Positions 51,720 to 60,591 of a stretch of 64,000 nt of DNA are shown here, in pieces. Below the pieces are notes generated by a model. It saw only the letters and a list, made by a program, of their open reading frames with translations. It had not been told where the DNA came from and ran no database searches. The translations under genes were made by a program, and so were the position numbers. How positions within the stretch are numbered: position 1 is the first letter of the stretch; every line of letters starts with the position of its first letter. Source of the DNA: Pseudotamlana agarivorans (lineage in GTDB: Bacteria > Bacteroidota > Bacteroidia > Flavobacteriales > Flavobacteriaceae); assembly GCF_001642835.1 (NCBI RefSeq), contig NZ_LXEI01000008.1, forward strand, positions 62,001 to 126,000. Reading direction: 5' to 3'.

Positions 51720-54128
51720 ATGAGCAAAAGAAGAATTAATAAGGTAGCCATAATTGGCTCTGGAATCATGGGAAGCGGTATAGCATGTCATTTCGCCAAT
51801 ATTGGTGTTGACGTCCTTTTGCTAGACATCGTTCCTAACGAACTTAATGCTAAAGAAAAAGCACAGGGACTAACACTTGAAAACAAATCGGTAAGAAACC
51901 GTATCGTTAACGAGGCTTTATCTGCAGCTTTAAAATCTTCTCCTTCTCCGATTTATCATAAAAGTTTTGCCAGCAGAATAACAACCGGAAATTTAGAAGA
52001 TGATATTGAAAAAGTGTCTCAAGTCGATTGGATTATGGAAGTGGTCGTGGAGCGACTTGACATCAAAAAACAAGTCTTTGAAAAGCTTGAAAAACACAGA
52101 ACTCCTGGAACGCTTATTACAAGTAACACCTCTGGGATTCCAATAAAATTTATGAGTGAAGGTCGTAGTGATGATTTTCAAAAGCATTTCTGCGGTACAC
52201 ACTTTTTTAATCCTGCGCGTTACTTAAAATTGTTCGAGATCATTCCTGGTCCTAAAACAGCAGATTCTGTAATTGACTTTTTAAATCAATATGGCGAAAA
52301 GTATTTAGGAAAAACATCTGTAATCGCAAAAGACACGCCTGCGTTTATTGGAAACCGAATCGGTATTTTCAGTATCATGAGTTTATTTCATACGGTTAAA
52401 AGTATGGACTTAACCATCGAAGAGGTTGATAAACTAACAGGTCCTGTTATAGGTAGACCAAAATCAGCTACCTTTCGTACTGTAGATGTTGTGGGCTTAG
52501 ACACCCTCGTTCATGTGGCCAATGGTTTGTTTGAAAATGTACCAAATGATGAACGTCATGAGATTTTTAAAATCCCCGATTTTATAGCCTCTATGATGGA
52601 AAACAAATGGCTAGGTAGTAAAACAGGACAGGGTTTTTATAAGAAAATTAAAAATGAAGAAGGCCAGAGCGAAATTTTATCTTTAGACCTTAATAATTTA
52701 GAGTATCGAAAGAAAAAATCAGCAAAATTTGCCACTTTAGAACTCACGAAGCCAATTGAAAAAGTTATCGATAGGTTCAAAATATTAGTGAATGGGAAAG
52801 ATAAAGCTGGTGAATTCTACCGTAAAACCTTTGCGACTTTATTTGCTTATGTATCACATAGAATTCCTGAAATTTCAGATAAAATTTACAAAATAGATGA
52901 TGCCATGAAAGCTGGTTTCGGTTGGGAACACGGTCCTTTTCAAATCTGGGACGCTATTGGTGTTGAAAAAGGTTTAGAACTTATCAAATCTGAAGGTTCG
53001 GAGCCTGCTCCTTGGGTCAATGAAATGGTCGCTCTAGGAAACACATCTTTTTATACGGTGAAAGAAGGTGCCTCCTATTTTTATGACATACCTTCTAAAA
53101 CACAACAAAAAATTCCTGGACAGGATGCTTTTATTATTCTAGATAACATCAGAAAATCTAATGAAGTATTTAAAAATTCAGGTGTAGTTGTTGAAGATTT
53201 AGGTGATGGTATTTTAAACTGTGAATTTCAGTCTAAAATGAATACCATTGGCGGCGATGTTTTAGCGGGACTTAACAAAGCAGTCGATATAGCTGAAAAA
53301 GATTTCGACGGACTCGTTATAGGAAATCAAGGAGCCAACTTTTCAGTAGGCGCTAATATCGGTATGATTTTTATGATGGCGGTAGAGCAAGAATATGACG
53401 AGCTTAATGCTGCTATAAAATATTTCCAAGATACCATGATGCGCATGCGCTATTCATCAATCCCAACAGTTTCTGCGCCTCATGGCATGTCCTTAGGTGG
53501 TGCTTGTGAACTTTCTATGCATGCCGACAAAGTTGTGGCAGCTGCCGAAACTTATATCGGACTGGTGGAATTTGGCGTGGGTGTCATCCCTGGAGGTGCA
53601 GGATCTAAAGAAATGGCCCTTCGTGCTTCAGATAGCTTTAGAAAAGGAGATGTAGAATTGAATGTATTACAGGAATATTTCCTCACTATTGGTATGGCCA
53701 AAGTAGCAACTTCGGCTTACGAAGCTTTCGATTTAGGCATTCTACAAAAAGGAAAAGATATTGTGGTAACAAATAAAGATTGTCAAATAGCGACAGCAAA
53801 AGCTCATGCCAGAATTTTGGCCGATGCAGGCTATACCAAACCCGTAAAGCGTAAAGATGTAAAAGTTCTAGGTAAGCAAGCTCTTGGTATGTTTTTAGTA
53901 GGAACGGATTCTATGGAAGCTGCGAATTTTATTAGCGAACATGATCAAAAAATCGCTAACAAACTGGCCTATGTTATGGCTGGTGGTGACTTATCAGAAC
54001 CAGCTCTAGTTACCGAACAATATTTATTGGATCTAGAGCGCGAGGCTTTCCTAAGTTTATGTACCGAACGTAAAACTTTAGAACGCATTCAGCACATGCT
54101 AAAAACAGGGAAACCTCTTAGAAATTAG
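51720..54128 (+). CDS. fadN: 3-hydroxyacyl-CoA dehydrogenase / enoyl-CoA hydratase, FadN type
   Basis: A 802-residue bifunctional beta-oxidation enzyme. The NAD-binding dehydrogenase comes first (GSGIMGSGIACHFANIGVDV from residue 13) and a crotonase domain is at the C-terminal side (VIGNQGANFSVGANIGM, SLGGACELSMHADKVV). This order is the reverse of E. coli FadB but matches Bacillus subtilis FadN (789 residues). Together with the next two genes it reproduces the fadN-fadA-fadE set. Starts 19 bp after marR. Confidence 0.94.
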   Translation: MSKRRINKVAIIGSGIMGSGIACHFANIGVDVLLLDIVPNELNAKEKAQGLTLENKSVRNRIVNEALSAALKSSPSPIYHKSFASRITTGNLEDDIEKVSQVDWIMEVVVERLDIKKQVFEKLEKHRTPGTLITSNTSGIPIKFMSEGRSDDFQKHFCGTHFFNPARYLKLFEIIPGPKTADSVIDFLNQYGEKYLGKTSVIAKDTPAFIGNRIGIFSIMSLFHTVKSMDLTIEEVDKLTGPVIGRPKSATFRTVDVVGLDTLVHVANGLFENVPNDERHEIFKIPDFIASMMENKWLGSKTGQGFYKKIKNEEGQSEILSLDLNNLEYRKKKSAKFATLELTKPIEKVIDRFKILVNGKDKAGEFYRKTFATLFAYVSHRIPEISDKIYKIDDAMKAGFGWEHGPFQIWDAIGVEKGLELIKSEGSEPAPWVNEMVALGNTSFYTVKEGASYFYDIPSKTQQKIPGQDAFIILDNIRKSNEVFKNSGVVVEDLGDGILNCEFQSKMNTIGGDVLAGLNKAVDIAEKDFDGLVIGNQGANFSVGANIGMIFMMAVEQEYDELNAAIKYFQDTMMRMRYSSIPTVSAPHGMSLGGACELSMHADKVVAAAETYIGLVEFGVGVIPGGAGSKEMALRASDSFRKGDVELNVLQEYFLTIGMAKVATSAYEAFDLGILQKGKDIVVTNKDCQIATAKAHARILADAGYTKPVKRKDVKVLGKQALGMFLVGTDSMEAANFISEHDQKIANKLAYVMAGGDLSEPALVTEQYLLDLEREAFLSLCTERKTLERIQHMLKTGKPLRN

Positions 54129-54131
54129 AAG

Positions 54132-54266
54132 AGCCCCCAAACCCCCAAAAGGGGAACGTAAAAACTTGTGCGTGAAAATTTGTAACCATGAAAAAATAAT
54201 CAGAAATAACTAATAAAATCCTATTGACCCCTAATAGGTATTTCCCCTTCGGGGGGCTAGGGGGCT
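54132..54266. repeat. Paired GC-rich inverted repeat, fadN-fadA gap
   Basis: A C-rich block (54132-54156, AGCCCCC...AAGGGGAA) and its imperfect reverse complement (54242-54266, TTCCCC...GGGGGCT) match at about 21 of 25 positions and enclose about 85 AT-rich bases. The right block ends 3 bp before the fadA ATG. The composition is strikingly unlike the surroundings. Confidence 0.72.
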
Positions 54267-54269
54267 AAT

Positions 54270-55460
54270 ATGAAACAAGCATATATAGTAAAAGCATATA
54301 GAACAGCCGTTGGAAAAGCGCCGAAAGGTGTTTTCCGATTCAAACGCACCGATGAATTGGCTGCCGAAACCATTCAGCACATGATGAAAGCCTTACCTCA
54401 ATTGGATAAAGATCGCATAGACGATGTTATTGTAGGTAATGCTATGCCTGAAGGTTCACAAGGTTTAAATATGGCGCGTTTAATTTCCTTAATGGGATTA
54501 AACTCTGTTGAAGTTCCTGGTGTTACGGTCAATCGTTTTTGTTCTTCTGGTATTGAAACCATTGGTATTGCAACCGCTAAAATTCAAGCTGGCATGGCTG
54601 ATTGTATTATCGCCGGTGGCGCTGAAAGTATGAGCGCTGTTCCTATGACTGGCTACAAACCAGAACTGAATTACGATATCGTAAAAGCAGGTCATGAAGA
54701 TTATTACTGGGGTATGGGAAATACCGCTGAAGCTGTGGCGAATCAATTTAATGTGTCTCGTGAAGACCAAGATGAATTCGCTTATCATTCACATATGAAA
54801 GCTTTAAAAGCTCAAGCTGAGAACCGTTTTCAAGATCAGATAGTGCCCATTGAAGTTAATGAAACGTATATTGATGCCAACGGCAAAAAGGCAAATAAAT
54901 CATATACAGTTACTAAAGATGAAGGGCCTCGTGCCGGAACAAGTCTAGAAGCACTTGCCAAACTTCGTCCTGTTTTCGCTCAAGGCGGAAGTGTAACAGC
55001 AGGAAACTCGTCGCAGATGAGTGATGGTGCTGCTTTTGTCATGATTATGAGTGAGGACATGGTAAAAGAGCTTAACCTTGAACCTATTGCTAGATTGGTA
55101 AATTATGCCGCTGCAGGTGTCGAACCACGCATTATGGGTATCGGACCAGTAAAAGCGATACCAAAAGCACTTAAACAAGCGGGATTACAACAAAAAGATT
55201 TAGAGCTTATAGAACTTAACGAAGCCTTTGCATCGCAAGCCCTTGCTGTAATTCGTGAACTAGACCTTAACCCAGATTTGGTAAATGTTAATGGGGGCGC
55301 CATTGCTTTAGGTCATCCATTAGGTTGTACTGGTGCAAAACTTTCTGTTCAGTTATTTGACGAAATGCGCAAAAGAAATATGACAGGAAAATACGGTGCC
55401 GTCACCATGTGCGTAGGAACTGGTCAAGGCGCTTGTGGGGTTTTTGAGTTTTTGAAGTAA
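54270..55460 (+). CDS. fadA: Acetyl-CoA C-acyltransferase (thiolase)
   Basis: Cleaves 3-ketoacyl-CoA in the last step of beta-oxidation. The 396-residue thiolase has the nucleophile C91 in NRFCSSGIET, the ELNEAFASQALA segment, the histidine in GGAIALGHPLGCTGA and the second cysteine in MCVGTGQGACG. Close in size to Bacillus FadA (391). It lies between two gaps that each hold a GC-rich inverted repeat pair, and its ATG is almost abutted by the first. Confidence 0.97.
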   Translation: MKQAYIVKAYRTAVGKAPKGVFRFKRTDELAAETIQHMMKALPQLDKDRIDDVIVGNAMPEGSQGLNMARLISLMGLNSVEVPGVTVNRFCSSGIETIGIATAKIQAGMADCIIAGGAESMSAVPMTGYKPELNYDIVKAGHEDYYWGMGNTAEAVANQFNVSREDQDEFAYHSHMKALKAQAENRFQDQIVPIEVNETYIDANGKKANKSYTVTKDEGPRAGTSLEALAKLRPVFAQGGSVTAGNSSQMSDGAAFVMIMSEDMVKELNLEPIARLVNYAAAGVEPRIMGIGPVKAIPKALKQAGLQQKDLELIELNEAFASQALAVIRELDLNPDLVNVNGGAIALGHPLGCTGAKLSVQLFDEMRKRNMTGKYGAVTMCVGTGQGACGVFEFLK

Positions 55461-55461
55461 A

Positions 55462-55577
55462 GGCCCCTCCTAGCCTCCCCAAAGGGGAGTAACTATATAA
55501 AGTAGAGAATTTAAACTAAAGTATAACTAAAAACCACCCTGCATCAATTCTTCCACTTTGGAGGAGTTATAGGGAGC
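55462..55577. repeat. Paired GC-rich inverted repeat, fadA-fadE gap
   Basis: A block with CCTCCTAGCCTCCCC AAAGGGGAG (55462-55489) and a degraded reverse complement (55550-55577, with CACTTTGGAGGAG and AGGGAGC) enclose about 60 AT-rich bases. The right block ends 5 bp before the fadE ATG and happens to contain GGAGGAG. The layout matches the repeat pair ahead of fadA. Confidence 0.68.
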
Positions 55578-55582
55578 ATATT

Positions 55583-57385
55583 ATGGAAAAAGACATTTTA
55601 CGTGGCGGACAATTTCTAGTAAAAGAGATTAACTGCGAAGACATATTCACACCAGAAGATTTTAATGAAGATCAACTCATGATGAAAGAAGCGGTTACCG
55701 AGTTTATTGACCGCGAAGTATGGCCCAAAAAAGCTCAATTTGAACAAAAAGATTATGCGCTTACCGAATCCTGTATGCGAAAAGCTGCAGACTTAGGTTT
55801 TTTAAGTATCTCTGTACCTGAAGCTTATGGAGGTATGGGCATGGGCTTTGTTGATACCATGTTAGTGTGCGACTATATATCTGGGGCCACAGGCTCTTTT
55901 AGCACGGCTTTTGGTGCCCATACTGGTATTGGAACTATGCCAATCACCCTTTACGGCACTGAAGAACAAAAGCAAAAATATGTACCTAAATTAGCCTCTG
56001 GCGAATGGTTTGGAGCCTATTGTTTAACAGAACCTAGTGCAGGAAGTGATGCTAACTCTGGAAAAACTAAAGCCGTACTTTCTGAGGATGGTAAGTCCTA
56101 TAAAATTACAGGACAAAAGATGTGGATTTCTAACGCAGGATTCTGTAGCTTAATGATTGTTTTTGCACGTATCGAAGACGACAAAAATATCACAGGTTTT
56201 ATCGTAGAATACAATCCCGAAAACCCGAACGGCATTACTCTAGGTGAAGAGGAACACAAACTTGGTATTCGTGCTTCTTCTACAAGACAAGTATTTTTTA
56301 ATGATACCGTTGTTCCTACAGAAAACATGTTGTCCACTCGAGGAAACGGATTCAAAATTGCGATGAATGCTTTAAATGTAGGCCGTATTAAACTTGCTGC
56401 TGCTTGTTTAGATGCCCAGCGCCGTGTTATTACAGAATCTGTAAAATATGCCAACGAACGCATTCAATTTAAAGTGCCTATTTCAAGTTTTGGTGCCATG
56501 AGACAAAAAATTGCTGAAATGGCAACCAATTGTTGGGTGGGTGAAGCAGCAAGTTATAGAGCAGCAAAAGACATCGAAGATCGCATTGAACTTAGAAAAA
56601 GCAATGGCAAGGACTCTGAGCAGGAAGCCGAATTAAAAGGTGTTGAAGAATATGCTATCGAATGTTCTATTCTAAAAGTAGCTGTTTCAGAATTTATCCA
56701 AAAATGTACCGATGAGGGCATTCAGATATTTGGAGGTATGGGCTTTTCGGAAGACACCCCAATTGAATCGGCTTGGAGAGACGCAAGAATTTCCAGAATT
56801 TACGAAGGCACCAATGAAATTAACCGTATGCTTTCTATAGGTATGCTTATCAAAAAAGCTATGAAAGGCCATGTTGATGTCCTTACCCCTGCCATGGCTG
56901 TAAAAGAAGAATTAATGGGAATACCTTCTTTTGAAACACCCGATTATTCTGAGTTGTTTTCGGAAGAAAAAAATATCATCAAAAACCTTAAAAAATTATT
57001 TTTAATGGTGGCTGGTGCCACTCTTCAAAAGTACGGTGAAGAAATAGAGCACCAACAGCAACTCATGTTAGCAGCTTCCGATATTTTAATTCAAATTTAT
57101 CTGGCTGAATCAGCCATTTTACGTGCCGAAAAAATGGCAAAAAAGAATGGTGAAGAAAAAGTTAAAGAACAAATTGCTATGGCAAAACTTAACTTATTTC
57201 ACGCCATCGATGTGATTGAAACCGCTGGTAAGCATTCTATCATATCGTTTTCCTCTGGCGACGAACAACGTATGATGCTCATGGGACTAAAACGCTACAT
57301 CAAATACGTAAACATGCCTAACATCATTGAATTAAGAAATATTATTGCTGAAAAAGTAATTAAGGAAAATAAATATTGTTTTTAA
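55583..57385 (+). CDS. fadE: Acyl-CoA dehydrogenase, FadE (YusJ) type
   Basis: FAD-dependent first enzyme of beta-oxidation. The 600-residue protein has an acyl-CoA dehydrogenase core: EDQLMMKEAVTEFIDREVWP, FGAYCLTEPSAGSDANSG (FAD/acyl site), KMWISNAGF, and IQIFGGMGFSEDTPIESAWRDARI with the EGTNEINRML motif, then an extra C-terminal helical domain of about 180 residues as in the 594-residue Bacillus FadE. It completes fadN-fadA-fadE. The electron transfer flavoprotein genes are not in the window. Confidence 0.95.
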   Translation: MEKDILRGGQFLVKEINCEDIFTPEDFNEDQLMMKEAVTEFIDREVWPKKAQFEQKDYALTESCMRKAADLGFLSISVPEAYGGMGMGFVDTMLVCDYISGATGSFSTAFGAHTGIGTMPITLYGTEEQKQKYVPKLASGEWFGAYCLTEPSAGSDANSGKTKAVLSEDGKSYKITGQKMWISNAGFCSLMIVFARIEDDKNITGFIVEYNPENPNGITLGEEEHKLGIRASSTRQVFFNDTVVPTENMLSTRGNGFKIAMNALNVGRIKLAAACLDAQRRVITESVKYANERIQFKVPISSFGAMRQKIAEMATNCWVGEAASYRAAKDIEDRIELRKSNGKDSEQEAELKGVEEYAIECSILKVAVSEFIQKCTDEGIQIFGGMGFSEDTPIESAWRDARISRIYEGTNEINRMLSIGMLIKKAMKGHVDVLTPAMAVKEELMGIPSFETPDYSELFSEEKNIIKNLKKLFLMVAGATLQKYGEEIEHQQQLMLAASDILIQIYLAESAILRAEKMAKKNGEEKVKEQIAMAKLNLFHAIDVIETAGKHSIISFSSGDEQRMMLMGLKRYIKYVNMPNIIELRNIIAEKVIKENKYCF

Positions 57386-57412
57386 AAAAATATTCAGTAT
57401 TTTTAATTTAAG

Positions 57413-57515
57413 ACTCATCTTTACTTTTGTTATTTAACTGAAAATAAGATGACACTTATCCAGATAAGTACTTCTGAAATTTATTCCGAATTACTAATAA
57501 AAAGTAAAGATGAGT
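57413..57515. repeat. 16-bp inverted repeat with an inner palindrome
   Basis: ACTCATCTTTACTTTT (57413-57428) and its exact reverse complement (57500-57515) enclose a second pair, ACTTATC/GATAAGT (57454-57469). The block lies downstream of fadE and before its terminator. Confidence 0.6.
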
Positions 57516-57539
57516 TCTTAGTGACTAACTCAAATTATA

Positions 57540-57576
57540 AAAACGCTTCGAAAATTCATTTCGAGGCGTTTTTTGT
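57540..57576 (+). terminator. Terminator of the fad operon
   Basis: AAACGCTTCGAAA (57541-57553) pairs with TTTCGAGGCGTTT (57559-57571) with one G-U pair, followed by a T-run. Confidence 0.85.
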
Positions 57577-57661
57577 TTTCGGTACTATTAAACCGTATTA
57601 GTTTCAAAACACGATCTTAAACCATTAAAATTTAATAATTTTACCTTCTAATTTATTTATA

Positions 57662-59308
57662 ATGAAACAACGTTTACCTTGGCTCATACTCTGCTTATAT
57701 CTTATTTGTTTTTCCGCGGAAGCGCAACATTTATTTTCTAACAGCAAAAACTTCACACGGCAAGACACCCTTAGAGGTAGCATTACTCCCGAACGTACTT
57801 GGTGGGATTTAACATACTACCATCTGGATATTATAGTAGAGCCAAATAATAAATTCATTTCTGGAAAAAACACCATTCAATATAAGGTTTTAAAAGAAAA
57901 TCAAGTTCTACAAATTGATTTACAACAACCTCTAAAAATCACGAAAGCGACTCAAAACAACAAAGAGTTACACATAAAACATGACGGTAACGCTCATTTT
58001 ATTACTTTAAAAGACCAACAAAAAATAGGTAGTATACAAAATGTAGCGGTGTATTATGAAGGACAACCTAAAGCTGCAAAAAATGCACCTTGGGATGGTG
58101 GATTTTCATGGAAAAAAGACAAAAATGGTAATGATTTTATTGCGACGTCCTGCCAAGGATTGGGTGCAAGCGTTTGGTGGCCATGTAAAGATCACATGTA
58201 CGATGAGGTAGACAGCATGCTCATTAGTGTAAATATTCCAAAACACCTTACGGATGTTTCTAATGGTAGGCTGCGAAGCGTAAAAGAATACGACCACACA
58301 AAAACCTATACTTGGTTTGTAAATAACCCCATTAACAATTACGGGGTTAATGTGAATATTGGCGATTATGCACACTTTTCGGAAGTTTATAATGGTCTAA
58401 AAGGAAAATTGGATATGGATTATTATGTGCTTAAAGACAACCTTGAAAAAGCCAAAGTTCATTTTAAAGATGCACCAAAAATGATGAAGGCTTTCGAACA
58501 TTGGTTTGGCCCATACCCATTTTATGAAGACGGCTATAAACTTGTGGAAGTCCCTTATCTGGGTATGGAACACCAAAGCTCTGTAACCTATGGAAACCAC
58601 TACCAACAAGGTTATTTAGGAAGCGATTTGTCTGGTACTGGCTGGGGTTTAAAATTTGATTTTCTTATTATTCATGAATCAGGACACGAATGGTTTGCGA
58701 ATAACATTACGAATAAGGATATTGCTGATATGTGGATACATGAAAGTTTTACGGCGTACTCTGAATCTCTATTCTTAGATTATTACTACGGAAAACAAGC
58801 CGCTTCGGAATACATGATTGGAACACGAAGAAGTATCTCAAATGACAAACCCATTATTGGTGAATATCATGTAAATAATGAGGGCTCAGGAGACATGTAT
58901 TATAAAGGCGCTAACATGCTACACACCCTTCGACAACTTATTGAAGACGATGAGAAATGGCGAAAAATCCTCGTTGGAATGAATAAAACCTTCTACCATC
59001 AAACGGTAACAACCCAGCAAATTGAAAACTATTTAAGTCAAAATTCTGGCATCGATCTAACGGCATTCTTTAATCAGTATTTAAGAACCATACAAATCCC
59101 TACTTTAGAATACCGTATAGACGACAGCGTCTTAAAATATCGTTGGACCAATATTGTTGAAGACTTTGATATGCCTATTCAAATTACCATAAATAACATT
59201 GAACAGTGGCTATATCCTAACTCGGAATGGAAAACTTTAAACAACGAGAAAACGATTTCCACATTTAATGTTGATGAAGATTTCTACATAAACACAAAAA
59301 ATCTTTAA
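57662..59308 (+). CDS. Exported M1-family metallopeptidase
   Basis: A 548-residue zinc peptidase with a signal peptide ending near residue 21 (SAEAQ). The N-terminal beta domain is followed by the LGMEHQSSVTYG exopeptidase loop, the zinc motif H338-E339-x-x-H342 (HESGHEW) and E361 in WIHESFTAYSE, spaced as in M1 aminopeptidases. The C-terminal helical domain is short, so it is a compact M1 form. Likely role: release of N-terminal residues in the periplasm or outside. Confidence 0.92.
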   Translation: MKQRLPWLILCLYLICFSAEAQHLFSNSKNFTRQDTLRGSITPERTWWDLTYYHLDIIVEPNNKFISGKNTIQYKVLKENQVLQIDLQQPLKITKATQNNKELHIKHDGNAHFITLKDQQKIGSIQNVAVYYEGQPKAAKNAPWDGGFSWKKDKNGNDFIATSCQGLGASVWWPCKDHMYDEVDSMLISVNIPKHLTDVSNGRLRSVKEYDHTKTYTWFVNNPINNYGVNVNIGDYAHFSEVYNGLKGKLDMDYYVLKDNLEKAKVHFKDAPKMMKAFEHWFGPYPFYEDGYKLVEVPYLGMEHQSSVTYGNHYQQGYLGSDLSGTGWGLKFDFLIIHESGHEWFANNITNKDIADMWIHESFTAYSESLFLDYYYGKQAASEYMIGTRRSISNDKPIIGEYHVNNEGSGDMYYKGANMLHTLRQLIEDDEKWRKILVGMNKTFYHQTVTTQQIENYLSQNSGIDLTAFFNQYLRTIQIPTLEYRIDDSVLKYRWTNIVEDFDMPIQITINNIEQWLYPNSEWKTLNNEKTISTFNVDEDFYINTKNL

Positions 59309-59311
59309 GTT

Positions 59312-59878
59312 TTGAATGAGATTCAGGAATCATACTTTGCAAGGGATACAGATTGGTTTGATTGGCTTCTTAAAAATCACAACAAAGAAAAAGGCGTCTA
59401 TTTAATTTTTTACAAGCTAGAAACCAACATCCCCACAATGCGCTGGGAAGAAGCTGTAAAAGTGGCCTTATGCTTTGGTTGGATAGACTCCAAAGTACAA
59501 AGCTTAGGTGACGGTAAAAGACGTCAATATTTTTGTCCGAGAAACCCTAAAAGTAGCTGGAGCGCTATCAATAAAAAATATGTAAACGAACTCATTGAGA
59601 CTAGCTTAATGCAGGAATCTGGATATAAAGCTATTGAAATAGCTAAAGAGTCGGGAGCTTGGACAGCTATGGACGATGTTGAAAAAGGCGTTATTCCAAT
59701 AGAACTTCAAGATGCATTCAATAATAATCCACAGGCCTATAAAAATTATAAGAACTTCGCTAAAGGTTATCAAAAATCGTATTTATTTTATCTCGAAAGT
59801 GCTAAACGTGAAGCCACCAAACAGAAAAGGATAGTTGAAATTATAAATCTTTGTGAGGCTAATAAAAAGATGCGTTAG
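59312..59878 (+). CDS. YdeI/OmpD-associated family protein
   Basis: A 188-residue soluble protein. The WEEAVKVALCFGWIDSKVQSL and RRQYFCPRNPKSSWSAINKKYV segments followed by the AWTAMDD and the KSYLFYLESAKREATKQKRI end are the family hallmark. The start is TTG at 59312, 3 bp after the peptidase stop; no suitable ATG is present in frame. Relatives are implicated in resistance to polymyxin-like or bacteriocin-type peptides, but the mechanism is unknown. Confidence 0.85.
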   Translation: MNEIQESYFARDTDWFDWLLKNHNKEKGVYLIFYKLETNIPTMRWEEAVKVALCFGWIDSKVQSLGDGKRRQYFCPRNPKSSWSAINKKYVNELIETSLMQESGYKAIEIAKESGAWTAMDDVEKGVIPIELQDAFNNNPQAYKNYKNFAKGYQKSYLFYLESAKREATKQKRIVEIINLCEANKKMR

Positions 59879-59936
59879 CTTTAGGCTTTAGGAAATTTAA
59901 AAAATCTGATTAAAGCCTATGAAATAAAATATATCG

Positions 59937-59968
59937 CAAAAAAAACCCAAGATCTTCACCTTGGGTTC
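59937..59968 (-). terminator. Terminator of the DUF4293 gene
   Basis: On the minus strand AACCCAAG pairs with CTTGGGTT (59944-59951 with 59960-59967), followed by a U-run (complement of 59937-59945). Confidence 0.8.
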
Positions 59969-59996
59969 ACGCACTAATATTACTAAGATGTTAGGT

Positions 59997-60407
59997 TTAT
60001 CGTAATCGATCTACAGATTTTACAAGATCTTCATCCTTCTTGATGGCCTTATTGGCTAAAGCCAAAAATACGATAGAAACAATAGGGAGAAGCATCCCAA
60101 TACCTTTCTCAGAAACCGCCGTTTCTCCAGATACATTTAGAGATAAATACACAAAAAATCCTAATAAAAAAAAGTTTAATATGATGTTAAGACGTCCCAA
60201 CATAAACTGAGACTTCCTATTTTTGTAACGCAAGATAGAGGTTATAGAAAAAAGCGCTGAGGTTAAAAACATAAAGTAAATGTATGTAGTGTCATCGGCG
60301 TAAACTTTTACCCCATCGACAGTTTCCCATAGGTTAAAGGCAAAAATTAGTCCGCCAGAAACTCCAGCTGCTAACAATAAATATATGGTTTGTATACGTT
60401 GTAACAT
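59997..60407 (-). CDS. DUF4293 membrane protein
   Basis: A 136-residue protein with four membrane helices and the characteristic start MLQRIQTIYLLLAAGVSGGL. DUF4293 is found in Bacteroidota, usually next to rho, with no known function. The gene is divergent from rho and has a promoter element 23 bp upstream and its own terminator. Confidence 0.87.
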   Translation of the reverse strand: MLQRIQTIYLLLAAGVSGGLIFAFNLWETVDGVKVYADDTTYIYFMFLTSALFSITSILRYKNRKSQFMLGRLNIILNFFLLGFFVYLSLNVSGETAVSEKGIGMLLPIVSIVFLALANKAIKKDEDLVKSVDRLR

Positions 60408-60429
60408 GTGCTTTTTCTACTCTGAAAGG

Positions 60430-60437
60430 CAAAAATA
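60430..60437 (-). promoter_or_regulatory. -7 promoter element of the DUF4293 gene
   Basis: On the minus strand TATTTTTG matches TAnnTTTG, 23 bp upstream of the ATG. Confidence 0.45.
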
Positions 60438-60442
60438 AAAGA

Positions 60443-60485
60443 ATTAATGCAATAAAATAAAATAAAGTTGTATAATTGCATTAAT
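60443..60485. repeat. 11-bp inverted repeat in the DUF4293-rho gap
   Basis: ATTAATGCAAT (60443-60453) and ATTGCATTAAT (60475-60485) are exact reverse complements about 110-150 bp upstream of rho. It may be a binding site for a shared regulator or part of the rho leader. Confidence 0.45.
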
Positions 60486-60591
60486 AATTCTCAACAGTCG
60501 CAAATACAAGCGATTAAATCTTCAGATTAAACTCATTTTTTCAGAATAACTTAAGTTAGTGTTCAGTAACAACATATTCAATTAAACATCA

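Noticed and set aside
54129-55582. CRISPR-like interpretation of the C-rich blocks
   Set aside because: Blocks are inverted pairs, only two per gap, with no regular direct repeats or spacers.
56098-56463. Minus-strand frame of 121 codons within fadE
   Set aside because: Antisense shadow of a conserved acyl-CoA dehydrogenase with no promoter or motif.
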